Assembly (NCBI RefSeq): GCF_013362815.1
Contig: NZ_JABFVK010000031.1
Coordinates: forward strand, 124,001-188,000
DNA length: 64,000 nucleotides
Source: Hamadaea sp.
Lineage (GTDB): Bacteria; Actinomycetota; Actinomycetes; Mycobacteriales; Micromonosporaceae
Direction of reading: 5' to 3'
Shown here piece by piece: positions 50,144-58,055 of this stretch. Numbering within the stretch: position 1 is the first letter of the stretch; every line of letters begins with the position of its first letter. Below the pieces are notes generated by a model. The model saw only the letters and a program-made list of their open reading frames with translations, did not search any database and had not been told where the DNA came from. The translations under genes and the position numbers were made by a program.

Positions 50144-51922
50144 TCACAGTGATCGCTGTAAATCCACTACAGATTCGATGGGGATCCGCCACGCGTTCGC
50201 TTCGTCGCCGCAGCGCCGGGCGAACCGGTGCACCACGTCGTGGAACTGATAGCTGTCCGACCCGGCCGCCACGATCAGGTTCGCCGCGACCAGCTCGTCG
50301 AACAACCGCCGAGTCTGGCTGAGCTGGGCGTCCACCGCGTCACGCCGCAACTGGAACGTCGGTTGCGCGGTCAGTCCCAGCCGCACGAACAGATGCGCGG
50401 CCGCCGGGCTGAGCGCGCGGTACGCCGTCGCGAGCGCCGCCTGCACGCTGCGCGGGTCGCCGTCGAGCATCGGGCCGTCCCCGTTCTCGCCCAGTTCGTC
50501 GGCGAACGAGGTGAGCGACTGGCCCGGCCGGGCTGCCAGCAACGCCGCCGCCGTCCGGATGGCCAGCGGCCAGCCGCCGCACCACCGGATGACGCGATGG
50601 ACCGCGGGATCGGCGAGCCGTTGCGCGCCGACGATCTGGTCGAGCAGCGCATGGGTGTCCTGCGGGCTCAGCGGGGCGAGCGGCACCGCCTGCACGGCGT
50701 GGTGCGCGGCCAGGGCGGGCAGGCGACGACGGCTGCCGACGAGCAGCTGGCTTGCCGGGTCGGGCGGCACCAGCGGCAGGATCTGCCCCACCGAGGCGGC
50801 GTCGTCGGCGATCACGAGCACCCTCCGGCCGGACACCAGCGTCCGATACAAGGCCACTCGGCCGTCCACAGTCGCCGGAAGGTCCTCCGGACTCGAACCG
50901 AGCGCCGACAGCACCGCCGCCAGGGCGTCCTCCGGCCGGGTCTGCTCACCGCGCAGGTCGAGGAAGATCTGGCCGTCGGGGAAACGGGCGGCGCTCAAGT
51001 GCGCCCAGCGCACCATCAACGCCGTCTTGCCGAGCCCGCCCGCACCCGAGACGAGCAGGATCTGCGGCTCATCGTGGTGCGCGGTCAGCGCCCGGCTGAG
51101 CACCGCCAGCTCCCGGTCGCGGCCGGTGAAGTGGCCGACGCTCGGCGGCAGCTGGGCCGGCCGCAGGTCGCCGGGGCGGGCCGGTTCGCCCGGTGGCGAC
51201 GTCGCGGCGTCCTGACCGCGCAGAATCGAGGCGTGCAGGTTCCGCAGGTCGGCGCAGGGATCGCTGCCGAGCTCCTCGGCCAGCCGTTCCCGCAAAGCCT
51301 GGTACGCCCGCAGCGCGTCAGCCTGCCGATGACACCGGTAGAGCGCCGTCATGAGTTGCCCGGTCAGCCGCTCCCGAAGCGGATGCTCGGCGACGGCCGC
51401 ACTGATCTCGCCCACCACTCGCAAGTGGTGCCCGGCATCGAGTTCGGCGGCGAAACGCTCCTCCAGCAAGGCGATCCGCACTTCGTTCAGGCGTACGCGA
51501 TCCACCTCCAGCCCGGGCGCGCCGACGCCGTCCAACGGTTCGCCGCGCCAGACGGCCAGCGCCTCGCGAAGCCAGCCGGCGATCTCCCCGGGCGACTTGG
51601 CGAGCCTGGACTGCCGGGCCAGTTCCTGGCCGCGGTCGACGTCGACCACACACGCACCCGGATCGAGCAGATAGCCGGGATGCCGCGTCACCAGCGCATC
51701 GCCGATCTTGCGGCGGAGCGACGAGATCAGACCCTGAATCCGCGACTTCGGCGACGCGGGGGGACGCTCGTCCCACATACAGTCGATGATCCTTGCCGTG
51801 GACACCACGGTCCCCTTGGCCAGCGCGAGGATGGCCACCAGGTTCCGTTCCAGCGGCGACAGCGAAACCAGCTCCCCCGATAGGCGGACCTCTACGGGTC
51901 CTAGCAGATCTACCTCCAGCAT
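50144..51922 (-). CDS. SARP/AfsR-like pathway regulator (wHTH-BTAD-NB-ARC)
   Basis: A 592-residue protein: OmpR-like wHTH (MLEVDLLGPVEVRLSGELVSLSPLERNLVAILALAKGTVVSTARIIDCMWDERPPASPKSRIQG), bacterial transcriptional activation domain (about 95-240; RLRERLTGQLMTALYRCHRQADALRAYQALRERLAEELGSDP), and an NB-ARC ATPase with P-loop SGAGGLGKT (292-300) and Walker B VLVIADDAASV. No TPR region follows, unlike full AfsR. SARP proteins activate adjacent secondary-metabolite genes through direct heptameric repeats. ATG 51922 is the start of the conserved wHTH; an in-frame ATG at 51934 adds MGAQ. It heads the 12-kb cluster, 37 nt before the A-domain gene. Confidence 0.88.
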   Translation of the reverse strand: MLEVDLLGPVEVRLSGELVSLSPLERNLVAILALAKGTVVSTARIIDCMWDERPPASPKSRIQGLISSLRRKIGDALVTRHPGYLLDPGACVVDVDRGQELARQSRLAKSPGEIAGWLREALAVWRGEPLDGVGAPGLEVDRVRLNEVRIALLEERFAAELDAGHHLRVVGEISAAVAEHPLRERLTGQLMTALYRCHRQADALRAYQALRERLAEELGSDPCADLRNLHASILRGQDAATSPPGEPARPGDLRPAQLPPSVGHFTGRDRELAVLSRALTAHHDEPQILLVSGAGGLGKTALMVRWAHLSAARFPDGQIFLDLRGEQTRPEDALAAVLSALGSSPEDLPATVDGRVALYRTLVSGRRVLVIADDAASVGQILPLVPPDPASQLLVGSRRRLPALAAHHAVQAVPLAPLSPQDTHALLDQIVGAQRLADPAVHRVIRWCGGWPLAIRTAAALLAARPGQSLTSFADELGENGDGPMLDGDPRSVQAALATAYRALSPAAAHLFVRLGLTAQPTFQLRRDAVDAQLSQTRRLFDELVAANLIVAAGSDSYQFHDVVHRFARRCGDEANAWRIPIESVVDLQRSL

Positions 51923-52186
51923 CTGTGCACCCATCCAATACGCGTCGATGCGAATTGTTCCCGCGAGGCGAGAGTATCGATCGGGACCGCTGTCTTGGAC
52001 AATCAAGTGGATGAATTGACGACGCCATCCGCGAGACCAAACTCGACCCGCGTACTCATCCGTTCGGCCGTCTGGGCAGTACCGGATCATACGATCGCGG
52101 GGTGGCGCTCAGATCATGGTCACGCAACGTAAGTACGGCCCTCGGCTTGTCGAAGGATTGCGATACCTGGTGCTACCTTCAGCGCC
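51923..52186. other. Intergenic: SARP and pterin-dehydratase gene promoters
   Basis: This 260-nt divergent gap has no coding support. I looked for tandem heptamer repeats of SARP type and saw none that are clear. No obvious Shine-Dalgarno precedes the gene at 52187, so it may be leaderless. Confidence 0.4.
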
Positions 52187-52810
52187 ATGACGGGGCAGAT
52201 CACGGCGGCGGAATTCCATGCGGCGAACGGCGTGGCCGACTGGCGGGTGCTGTATCACCTTGTCTCGGCCCATTTTCCGACCGATTCGCTGACCGGCGGA
52301 CTCGCACTCGCCACGGAAATCGGCCGCTTGGCCGACCCCGGTGAGCTGCTGAAGATCGATCTGCGGCCGGACGGTGTCACGGTGAGCCTCCGGAATCGCG
52401 ATGTCGCGCTCGCCCGGCGCATCTCGGCCGCCGCCCGGGAGCTCGGTCTGATTGCGGACCCGACGGCGGTCGAGGTGGTCAACGTGACGATCGACGCGCT
52501 CGTGATCGCCGACGTGCTGCCGTTCTGGCAGGCGGTCCTCGCGTACGGGCAAGTCGGCGACGACTACCTGTTCGATCCTCGGGGACGCGGCCCCGGCTTG
52601 GACTTCCAGCAGATGGACGCTCCGCGATCGCAGCGCAACCGCGTCCACCTCGACGTCGCTGTTCCGCACGACCACGTCGAGGCCCGGATCTCCGCGGCGC
52701 TCGCGGCCGGCGGGCGCCTCGTCAGCGACGCGTACGCCCCGAAGTGGTGGGTGCTGGCCGACGCCGAGGGCAACGAAGCGTGCCTCGCGACGTGGCTCGG
52801 CCGCGAGTAA
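52187..52810 (+). CDS. Pterin-4a-carbinolamine-dehydratase-like domain fused to VOC/glyoxalase-like domain
   Basis: A 207-residue protein. Residues about 20-95 (WRVLYHLVSAHFPTDSLTGGLALATEIGRLADP, LKIDLRPDGVTVSLRNRDVALARRISAAARELG) resemble the PCD/DCoH fold, but the usual HH of the catalytic motif is not retained, so enzymatic activity is doubtful. Residues about 105-207 (LPFWQAVLAYGQ, LDFQQMDAPRSQRNRVHLDVAVPHDHVEARISAALAAGG, WWVLADAEGNEACLATW) are a VOC glyoxalase-like domain. Such fusions are widespread in actinomycetes and uncharacterised. Confidence 0.75.
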   Translation: MTGQITAAEFHAANGVADWRVLYHLVSAHFPTDSLTGGLALATEIGRLADPGELLKIDLRPDGVTVSLRNRDVALARRISAAARELGLIADPTAVEVVNVTIDALVIADVLPFWQAVLAYGQVGDDYLFDPRGRGPGLDFQQMDAPRSQRNRVHLDVAVPHDHVEARISAALAAGGRLVSDAYAPKWWVLADAEGNEACLATWLGRE

Positions 52811-52947
52811 TCGGCGGCGTTCATATCTGACTTCATCATGGCGCTGTCGCCCGTTCGGGCGTCGTCCGTGGTGCGGCGTATGTCTCCTTCTCCGTGACGG
52901 CTGACCAGCGCGAACTCGCGATGACATTAATCAATGGGGAACTATCC

Positions 52948-53004
52948 ATGAAAAATTTCTTTGGTGCTCTTGTGTTCGGAGACGAATATCGCCAGCATTG
53001 GTAG
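52948..53004 (+). CDS. Putative 18-residue peptide in an AT-rich leader
   Basis: ATG 52948, 7 nt after GGGGA, encodes MKNFFGALVFGDEYRQHW and stops at TAG 53002. The surrounding 100 nt (52920-53020) is markedly AT-rich for this genome, with codons AAA AAT TTC TTT. It lies 30 nt upstream of the lysozyme start. Could be a leader peptide, or simply an AT-rich promoter region. Confidence 0.3.
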   Translation: MKNFFGALVFGDEYRQHW

Positions 53005-53034
53005 CTATCGATTGGGATACCTGGGGAGGTTTAC

Positions 53035-53787
53035 ATGTCCCATAAGATCACCATTCGCCGATTGGCCGCAGCGACCCTCACGGCCATTGCGATGACCGCC
53101 ACCACCTTGGTCGTCAGCGCCAGCCCGGCAGCGGCCGCCACGGTCGCCGGCGTCGACGTCTCGCACTACCAGGGGACGATCAACTGGACGAGCGTACGCA
53201 ACGCCGGCATCCAGTTCGCGTACATCAAGGCGACCGAGGGGACCAGCTACAAGGATTCGGCGTTCAACGCCAACTACACCAACGCCTACTACGCCGGAGT
53301 GATCCGGGGGGCGTACCACTTCGCCCGGCCGAACATCTCCTCCGGCGCGACCCAGGCGAACTACCTGGCGAGCAACGGCGGCGCGTGGTCGGCCGACAGC
53401 CGCACGCTGCCCGCCGCGCTGGACCTGGAGGCGAACCCGTACAGCGGCGGCTACTGCTACGGCCTGAGCACCTCGGGCATGCGCAGCTGGATTCAGGACT
53501 TCCTCAACACCTACAAGTCCCGCACGACCCGGTACGCCGTCATCTACACCACCACGAGCTGGTGGAACACGTGCACCGGCAGCTGGACCTCGCCATGGGC
53601 GAACCACCCGCTGTGGGTGGCCCGCTGGGCGAGTTCGGCCGGCACGCTGCCGGCCGGTGCGCCGGTCTGGAGCTTCTGGCAGTACACCAGCTCCGGCAGC
53701 GTCTCCGGGATCAGCGGCGCGGTCGACCGTGACTACTGGAACGGCGACCGGACTCGGCTGATCGCGCTGGCGAACAACACCGCCTGA
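53035..53787 (+). CDS. Secreted GH25 lysozyme, copy 1
   Basis: A 250-residue precursor: signal peptide ending SASPAAAA, GH25 domain with VAGVDVSHYQGTINW (Asp41), YIKATEGTSYKD, RGAYHFARP, and ALDLE with Asp130 and catalytic Glu132, WVARW and SFWQYTSSG. GH25 enzymes cut the MurNAc-GlcNAc bond of peptidoglycan. The start ATG has GGGGAGG 5 nt ahead. Closely similar to the copy at 54532-55305 (shared NYLASNGGAWSADxRTLPA and PYSGGYCYGLS), so a duplication. A hairpin separates it from the amidase. Confidence 0.93.
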   Translation: MSHKITIRRLAAATLTAIAMTATTLVVSASPAAAATVAGVDVSHYQGTINWTSVRNAGIQFAYIKATEGTSYKDSAFNANYTNAYYAGVIRGAYHFARPNISSGATQANYLASNGGAWSADSRTLPAALDLEANPYSGGYCYGLSTSGMRSWIQDFLNTYKSRTTRYAVIYTTTSWWNTCTGSWTSPWANHPLWVARWASSAGTLPAGAPVWSFWQYTSSGSVSGISGAVDRDYWNGDRTRLIALANNTA

Positions 53788-53796
53788 GAACCGACT

Positions 53797-53830
53797 GCGG
53801 TACGCGACCCGGCGACGGGCCGCGTACCGC
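53797..53830 (+). terminator. Hairpin between lysozyme 1 and amidase genes
   Basis: GCGGTACGCG (53797-53806) pairs with CGCGTACCGC (53821-53830), with an inner CCCG/CGGG stem in the loop. Starts 10 nt after the lysozyme stop; probable terminator or partial attenuator. Confidence 0.7.
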
Positions 53831-53858
53831 ACATCCGTCCGGCGCATAGGGAGGAATC

Positions 53859-54521
53859 ATGAAGCCTCTTCGTCCGAGCCGCCGCGCGGTGCTCCTCGCC
53901 GGTGGCGGTCTGATCCTCGGCGGCGCGGCCGGCCCGTTGCCCGCCCGGCGCACGTATGCCGCAGTCACCCCACCGCGCGTCTACACCCGCGCCGAGTGGA
54001 GCGCCCGGCCGTCGTCGTCGCCGATCACGGTGCTCGCCACGCCACCCGACCACATCGTCGTCCACCACACCGCCAGCGGGAACACGACGGACTACTCGCT
54101 GCTGCAGGCCGGCCGGTTGTCCCACTGGATTCAGGACCTCCACATGGACACCAACGGCTGGTCCGACGCCGGACAGCAACTGACCATCAGCCGCGGTGGC
54201 TACGTCCTCGAGGGCCGCGACAAGAGCCTCACCGCGATCAACAACGGTCAGCTCGCAGTCGGCGCGCAGACCGCGGACCAGAACAGCCACACCATCGGTA
54301 TCGAGAACGAGGGCATCTACGTCACCCAGAACACCACGACGATGCTGTTCGACTCGCTGGTGCGCACCTGTGCCTGGTTGTGCGTCGCCTATGGACTCGA
54401 CCCGTACGCGTCGATCGTCGGCCATCGGGACTACGTCACCACCACTCAGTGCCCCGGAGACGTCCTGTACGCACGGCTACCCGAACTCCGTGACCGCACC
54501 GACGCCCTGCTGAACGCGTGA
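53859..54521 (+). CDS. Secreted N-acetylmuramoyl-L-alanine amidase, PGRP/Amidase_2 type
   Basis: A 220-residue precursor with a Tat-like signal (SRRAVLLAGGGLILGG). PGRP-type domain: YTRAEWSARPSSSP, DHIVVHHTAS (Zn His69), GQQLTISRGGYVLEGRD, SHTIGIENEGIYV, IVGHRDYVTTTQCPGDVLYARLPELR with Zn His189 and Cys198. It cleaves the amide between MurNAc and the peptide stem. GAGG lies upstream of the ATG (GGGAGGAATC). Next gene, a second lysozyme, starts 10 nt later: one transcript. Confidence 0.93.
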   Translation: MKPLRPSRRAVLLAGGGLILGGAAGPLPARRTYAAVTPPRVYTRAEWSARPSSSPITVLATPPDHIVVHHTASGNTTDYSLLQAGRLSHWIQDLHMDTNGWSDAGQQLTISRGGYVLEGRDKSLTAINNGQLAVGAQTADQNSHTIGIENEGIYVTQNTTTMLFDSLVRTCAWLCVAYGLDPYASIVGHRDYVTTTQCPGDVLYARLPELRDRTDALLNA

Positions 54522-54531
54522 GGGGGAAGCC

Positions 54532-55305
54532 ATGAATCGCCGCATCGTCGTGGCAGTCGTCTCCGTCGTGGCCGCCGCGTCGTCCGCGCTTGCCGTCGTG
54601 ACCGCGGTCGACGCCGCCGAGTCCGACACCGCACCGCCGATGCAGACGGCCGCCGTCACCGGGACCCTCGGCATCGACGTGAACAGCTGGAACGGCAGCA
54701 TCGACTGGGCTAGTGCGCACACTTCCGGGGTGCAGTGGGCGTACCTCAAGGCGACCGAAGGCACGAGCGTGAAGGACACCAGCTTCAACACGAATTATCC
54801 GGCCGCTTACTACGCAGGCGTCGTCCGCGGCGCGTACCACGTCGCCCGGCCGAACCTGTCGAACGGGACCGTCCAGGCGGACTTCCTCGCGAGCAACGGC
54901 GGAGCCTGGTCGGCCGACGGCAAGACCCTGCCGGCGCTGCTCGACATCGAGCCGAACCCGTTCTCCGGCGGCTATTGCTATGGCCTCAGCCAGAGTGGGA
55001 TGGTCAGCTGGATCAACGCGTTCCTCACCGAGTACAAGGCCCGCACGACCCGCTGGGCGGTCATCCACACCACGTTGTCGTTCTGGAAGATCTGCACCGG
55101 CAACTACTCCGGGTTCGCCGGCAAGAGCCCGCTGTCCATCATCCGCTGGGACACCAGCGCCGGTACGCTGCCGGCCGGCTGGAGCGTCTACACGTTCTGG
55201 CAATCGACCAACTGCCGGGCCACGTCCGGTATCACCGGCTGCGCCGACGGGTCCACTTTCAACGGTGCGTACGACCGGCTTGTCGCCTTGGCCAACAACA
55301 CCTGA
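54532..55305 (+). CDS. Secreted GH25 lysozyme, copy 2
   Basis: A 257-residue precursor: signal peptide (IVVAVVSVVAAASSALAVVTAVDAA), GH25 domain with LGIDVNSWNGSIDW (Asp49), YLKATEGTSVKD, RGAYHVARP, LLDIE with Asp138 and catalytic Glu140, and IIRWDTSAG...TFWQST. About the same length as copy 1 with near-identical central blocks. ATG 54532 follows GAGGGGG by 5 nt. Pairing with the amidase gives both glycan- and peptide-bond cleavage. Confidence 0.93.
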   Translation: MNRRIVVAVVSVVAAASSALAVVTAVDAAESDTAPPMQTAAVTGTLGIDVNSWNGSIDWASAHTSGVQWAYLKATEGTSVKDTSFNTNYPAAYYAGVVRGAYHVARPNLSNGTVQADFLASNGGAWSADGKTLPALLDIEPNPFSGGYCYGLSQSGMVSWINAFLTEYKARTTRWAVIHTTLSFWKICTGNYSGFAGKSPLSIIRWDTSAGTLPAGWSVYTFWQSTNCRATSGITGCADGSTFNGAYDRLVALANNT

Positions 55306-55309
55306 CAGC

Positions 55310-55343
55310 GTGCCTGGGCCTGCACTCGACCAGGCCCAGGCAC
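55310..55343. terminator. Bidirectional terminator
   Basis: GTGCCTGGGCCTG (55310-55322), loop CACTCGAC, CAGGCCCAGGCAC (55331-55343): a perfect 13-bp stem between the converging lysozyme and beta-glucosidase genes. Confidence 0.88.
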
Positions 55344-55349
55344 ACCCCA

Positions 55350-57809
55350 TCAGCTGGTGGTGCAGGCGGTGCCGTTGAGCGTGAAGGCGGTCGGAGCCGG
55401 ATTCGACCCGGTGTAGCTGCCGTTGAAGCCGATGCTCGTCGACGCGCCGGGCGCGAGCGTGCCGTTCCAGCTCATGCTGGCCGCTGTGACCTCGGCGCCG
55501 GACTGCGTCCACGTCGCCGACCAGCCGTTGGTGACGCGTTGCGTGCCCGGGAAGGCGAAGCGCAGCGTCCAGCTGGTGATGGTCGTGGTGCCGGTGTTGG
55601 TGATCGCGATGCTCGCGCCGAAACCGCCGCCGCCCCAGTCGTTCGCGGTGTAGACCACCTTGCAGGTGCTCCCGCCGCCGGTGCCCGACGTCGTGAACGT
55701 CACCGGTGCCGAGCTGGGGGAGAGGTTGCCCGCGGCGTCCCGGGCCCGGACGGTCAAGCTGTACGCCGTCGACGGCGTCAGCCCGGTGAGCACGGCCGAA
55801 GTCGTCCCCGACGTGCCGATGACCGTGCTGCCGTTGAGGACGTCATAGCCGGTCACGCCGACGTTGTCGCTCGCGGCCGACCAGGTCAGCGTCGCGCCGC
55901 TACTCGTGATGGCAGAGGCGGTCGGCGTACCGGGTGCGGTCGGCGGCGACGTGTCCCCGGTCGCGTACGCCAGTCCGTAGCCGTAGGGGAACAGGCCGGT
56001 CTGGCCGTCGCCGTCGTTGATCGGCTCCTGGCCGGCGCTGGCGGGCCAGGTGACCGGCAGTCTCCCGGTCGGGGCGTAGTCGCCGAACAGCACGTCGGCC
56101 ACGCCTTGTCCTTCGGTGCCGGGCAACCACGCCGCCACCAGCGCTCGCCAGTCCGGCAGTTGCGCGCTGATGTCGAGCGGCCGGCCCGAGACGAGCACCA
56201 CCACGACCGGTACGCCGCTGGCCTTCAGCGTGCTGAGGGTGGCCAGGTCGGTGCTGTCGAGTCCCAGCGAACCCGGCCGGTCGCCTTGGCCTTCGGCGTA
56301 CGGGGTCTCGCCGACGACCGCGATCGCAGCGCGGTAACTGGAGTCGATCCCGCTGCCGTTGACGTTGTAGGTCACGGTCGCCCCGGAGCCGACGGTGTTC
56401 CGGATGCCTTGCAGGATGGTCGTTCCGGGCGTGATCGCCCCGCTGCCGCCCTGCCAGGTGATGGTCCAGCCACCGCTCTGGTAGCCGATGTTGTCGGCGC
56501 TCTTGCCCGCGACGAAGATCTTGCCGCCGGACTTCGCGAGCGGCAGTACGTTGCCGGTGTTCTTCAGCAGCACCTGCGACTCGCGAACCGCCTGCCGAGC
56601 CAGCGCCCGATGGGCGGCGCTGCCGACCGTGCCGGTGTAGGAGCGGTCGGCCATCGGCCGCTCGAACAGGCCCAGCTCGAACTTCTTACGCAGGACGCGG
56701 CTGACCGCGTCGTCGATCCGAGCCTGACTGACCCGCCCCGCCTGCACCTCCGTACGCAGTAACGAAATGAAGGTCTTCCACGCGGTGGGCTCCATCGCCA
56801 TGTCGACGCCGGCGTTGACCGCCGTACGCACATCGGTCGCGGACAACCCGGTCGCGCCGTCGATCTGGTCGATGCCGTTCCAGTCGGAGACCACGAACCC
56901 GGTGAAGCCGAGCTCTCCCTTGAGGACACTGGTGATCAGATACTGGTTGCCGTGCATCTTCGCGCCGTTGAAGCTGCTGAACGACACCATCACCGAACCG
57001 ACCCCCTTCTGCACCGCGGCCTGGAACGGCGGGAGGTGGATCGCCCGCAGCTCGGCCTCGGAGATCTGGGTGTTGCCCTGGTCCGTTCCGTTGGTGGTGC
57101 CGCCGTCGCCTACGTAGTGCTTGGCCGTCGCCAGCACCGACGCCGACCCACCGAGACTCGCGCCTTGCAGACCGGTGACGATCGTCGTCATCGCCGACGC
57201 GATCTCCGGCTTCTCGCCGAACGACTCGTAGGTGCGGCCCCACCGGTCGTTGCGCGCCACACACAAACACGGCGCGAAGTCCCACTGGACGCCGGTGCCG
57301 GTGACCTCCTCGGCCACGGCGCGGCCGATGTCCTGGGCCAGTTGCGGATCGCGGGTGGCCCCGAGCCCGATGTTGTGCGGGAAGATCGTCGCGCCGACCA
57401 CATTGTTGTGCCCGTGCACGGCGTCGGCGCCGTAGATCATCGGGATGCGCAACGGGGTGGCCAGCGCGCCGTTCTGGTATCCGTCGACCATGTCCGCCCA
57501 GGCGGTGGGCGTGTTGGAGGACGGCGTCGAGCCGCCGCCGGACAGGATCGAACCCAGCCGGTAGGTGGTCACGTCGGACGGCGTCGCCGAGCCGCGTTCC
57601 GCCTGGGTCATCTGGCCGAGCTTCTCGTCGAGGCTCATCCGGCCGAGCAGGTCCGCGACCCGCGTGGCGACCGGAAGGCTCGGGTCTTGATAGGGATAGG
57701 CGGCCGCACGGGCGACGCCGGACGTCGCGCCGGTGGAGACGGCACAAGTCGCGGCGATCGCCAGGGTGGCCAGGATCGCGCGGGCGCGCGACGGGGGACG
57801 GTGATTCAC
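55350..57809 (-). CDS. Secreted GH3 beta-glucosidase with FN3 and CBM2 domains
   Basis: An 819-residue multidomain enzyme: signal peptide ending ARAAA; GH3 N-domain (about 45-380) with GADAVHGHN, catalytic-region KHYVGDG and nucleophile Asp309 in GFVVSDWNG; GH3 C-domain (about 400-610) with VLLKNTGNVLPL and PYAEGQGDRPGSL; FN3 domain (SPPTAPGTPTASAITSSGATLTW...); and a C-terminal CBM2 (CKVVYTANDWGGGGFGASIAITNTG, ITSWTLRFAFPGTQRVTNGWSATWTQ). It trims beta-glucosides or cello-oligosaccharides outside the cell. GTG 57809 follows AAGGAG by 6 nt. A CebR-like box sits 53-66 nt upstream. Confidence 0.95.
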   Translation of the reverse strand: MNHRPPSRARAILATLAIAATCAVSTGATSGVARAAAYPYQDPSLPVATRVADLLGRMSLDEKLGQMTQAERGSATPSDVTTYRLGSILSGGGSTPSSNTPTAWADMVDGYQNGALATPLRIPMIYGADAVHGHNNVVGATIFPHNIGLGATRDPQLAQDIGRAVAEEVTGTGVQWDFAPCLCVARNDRWGRTYESFGEKPEIASAMTTIVTGLQGASLGGSASVLATAKHYVGDGGTTNGTDQGNTQISEAELRAIHLPPFQAAVQKGVGSVMVSFSSFNGAKMHGNQYLITSVLKGELGFTGFVVSDWNGIDQIDGATGLSATDVRTAVNAGVDMAMEPTAWKTFISLLRTEVQAGRVSQARIDDAVSRVLRKKFELGLFERPMADRSYTGTVGSAAHRALARQAVRESQVLLKNTGNVLPLAKSGGKIFVAGKSADNIGYQSGGWTITWQGGSGAITPGTTILQGIRNTVGSGATVTYNVNGSGIDSSYRAAIAVVGETPYAEGQGDRPGSLGLDSTDLATLSTLKASGVPVVVVLVSGRPLDISAQLPDWRALVAAWLPGTEGQGVADVLFGDYAPTGRLPVTWPASAGQEPINDGDGQTGLFPYGYGLAYATGDTSPPTAPGTPTASAITSSGATLTWSAASDNVGVTGYDVLNGSTVIGTSGTTSAVLTGLTPSTAYSLTVRARDAAGNLSPSSAPVTFTTSGTGGGSTCKVVYTANDWGGGGFGASIAITNTGTTTITSWTLRFAFPGTQRVTNGWSATWTQSGAEVTAASMSWNGTLAPGASTSIGFNGSYTGSNPAPTAFTLNGTACTTS

Positions 57810-57861
57810 AGATCTCTCCTTAAGGGCGATGAGGAGACGTGATCTGAGGATAGGCGCATTG

Positions 57862-57875
57862 TGGGAGCGCTTCCA
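57862..57875. promoter_or_regulatory. CebR-type operator upstream of GH3 gene
   Basis: TGGGAGCGCTTCCA, one base off the 14-bp Streptomyces CebR palindrome TGGGAGCGCTCCCA. It lies 53 nt upstream of the beta-glucosidase GTG, as expected for a LacI-type cellobiose-responsive repressor. The regulator gene is not in this window. Confidence 0.82.
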
Positions 57876-57948
57876 TGCCTCGGGACCTCTTTGCGGTGAT
57901 ACGATCTTGGCGCGTCCTCGAACGGCGAGCTACCAGGAGGTGAGAGCG

Positions 57949-58023
57949 ATGAACGCGTTGACTGTCATGTGCTCCCACCCGGCCGCGAGGACGCCGGGGT
58001 CTTCGTCGGGCTACCCAGCCTGA
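57949..58023 (+). CDS. Putative 24-residue leader peptide
   Basis: AGGAGG (57935-57940) is 8 nt before ATG 57949, a near-consensus ribosome site. The frame encodes 24 residues starting MNALTVMCSHPAARTPGSS and ends 32 nt before the acetyltransferase ATG, which has its own AAGGA. No family recognised; a leader peptide or unstructured micropeptide. Confidence 0.4.
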   Translation: MNALTVMCSHPAARTPGSSSGYPA

Positions 58024-58055
58024 TCGGGAGCGCAAAGCTCTCCGGAAGGAACCCC

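Noticed and set aside
53035-55305. Idea that the lysozyme-amidase set is a prophage lysis module
   Set aside because: All three proteins carry export signals, and no holin, structural, integrase or att site is visible.
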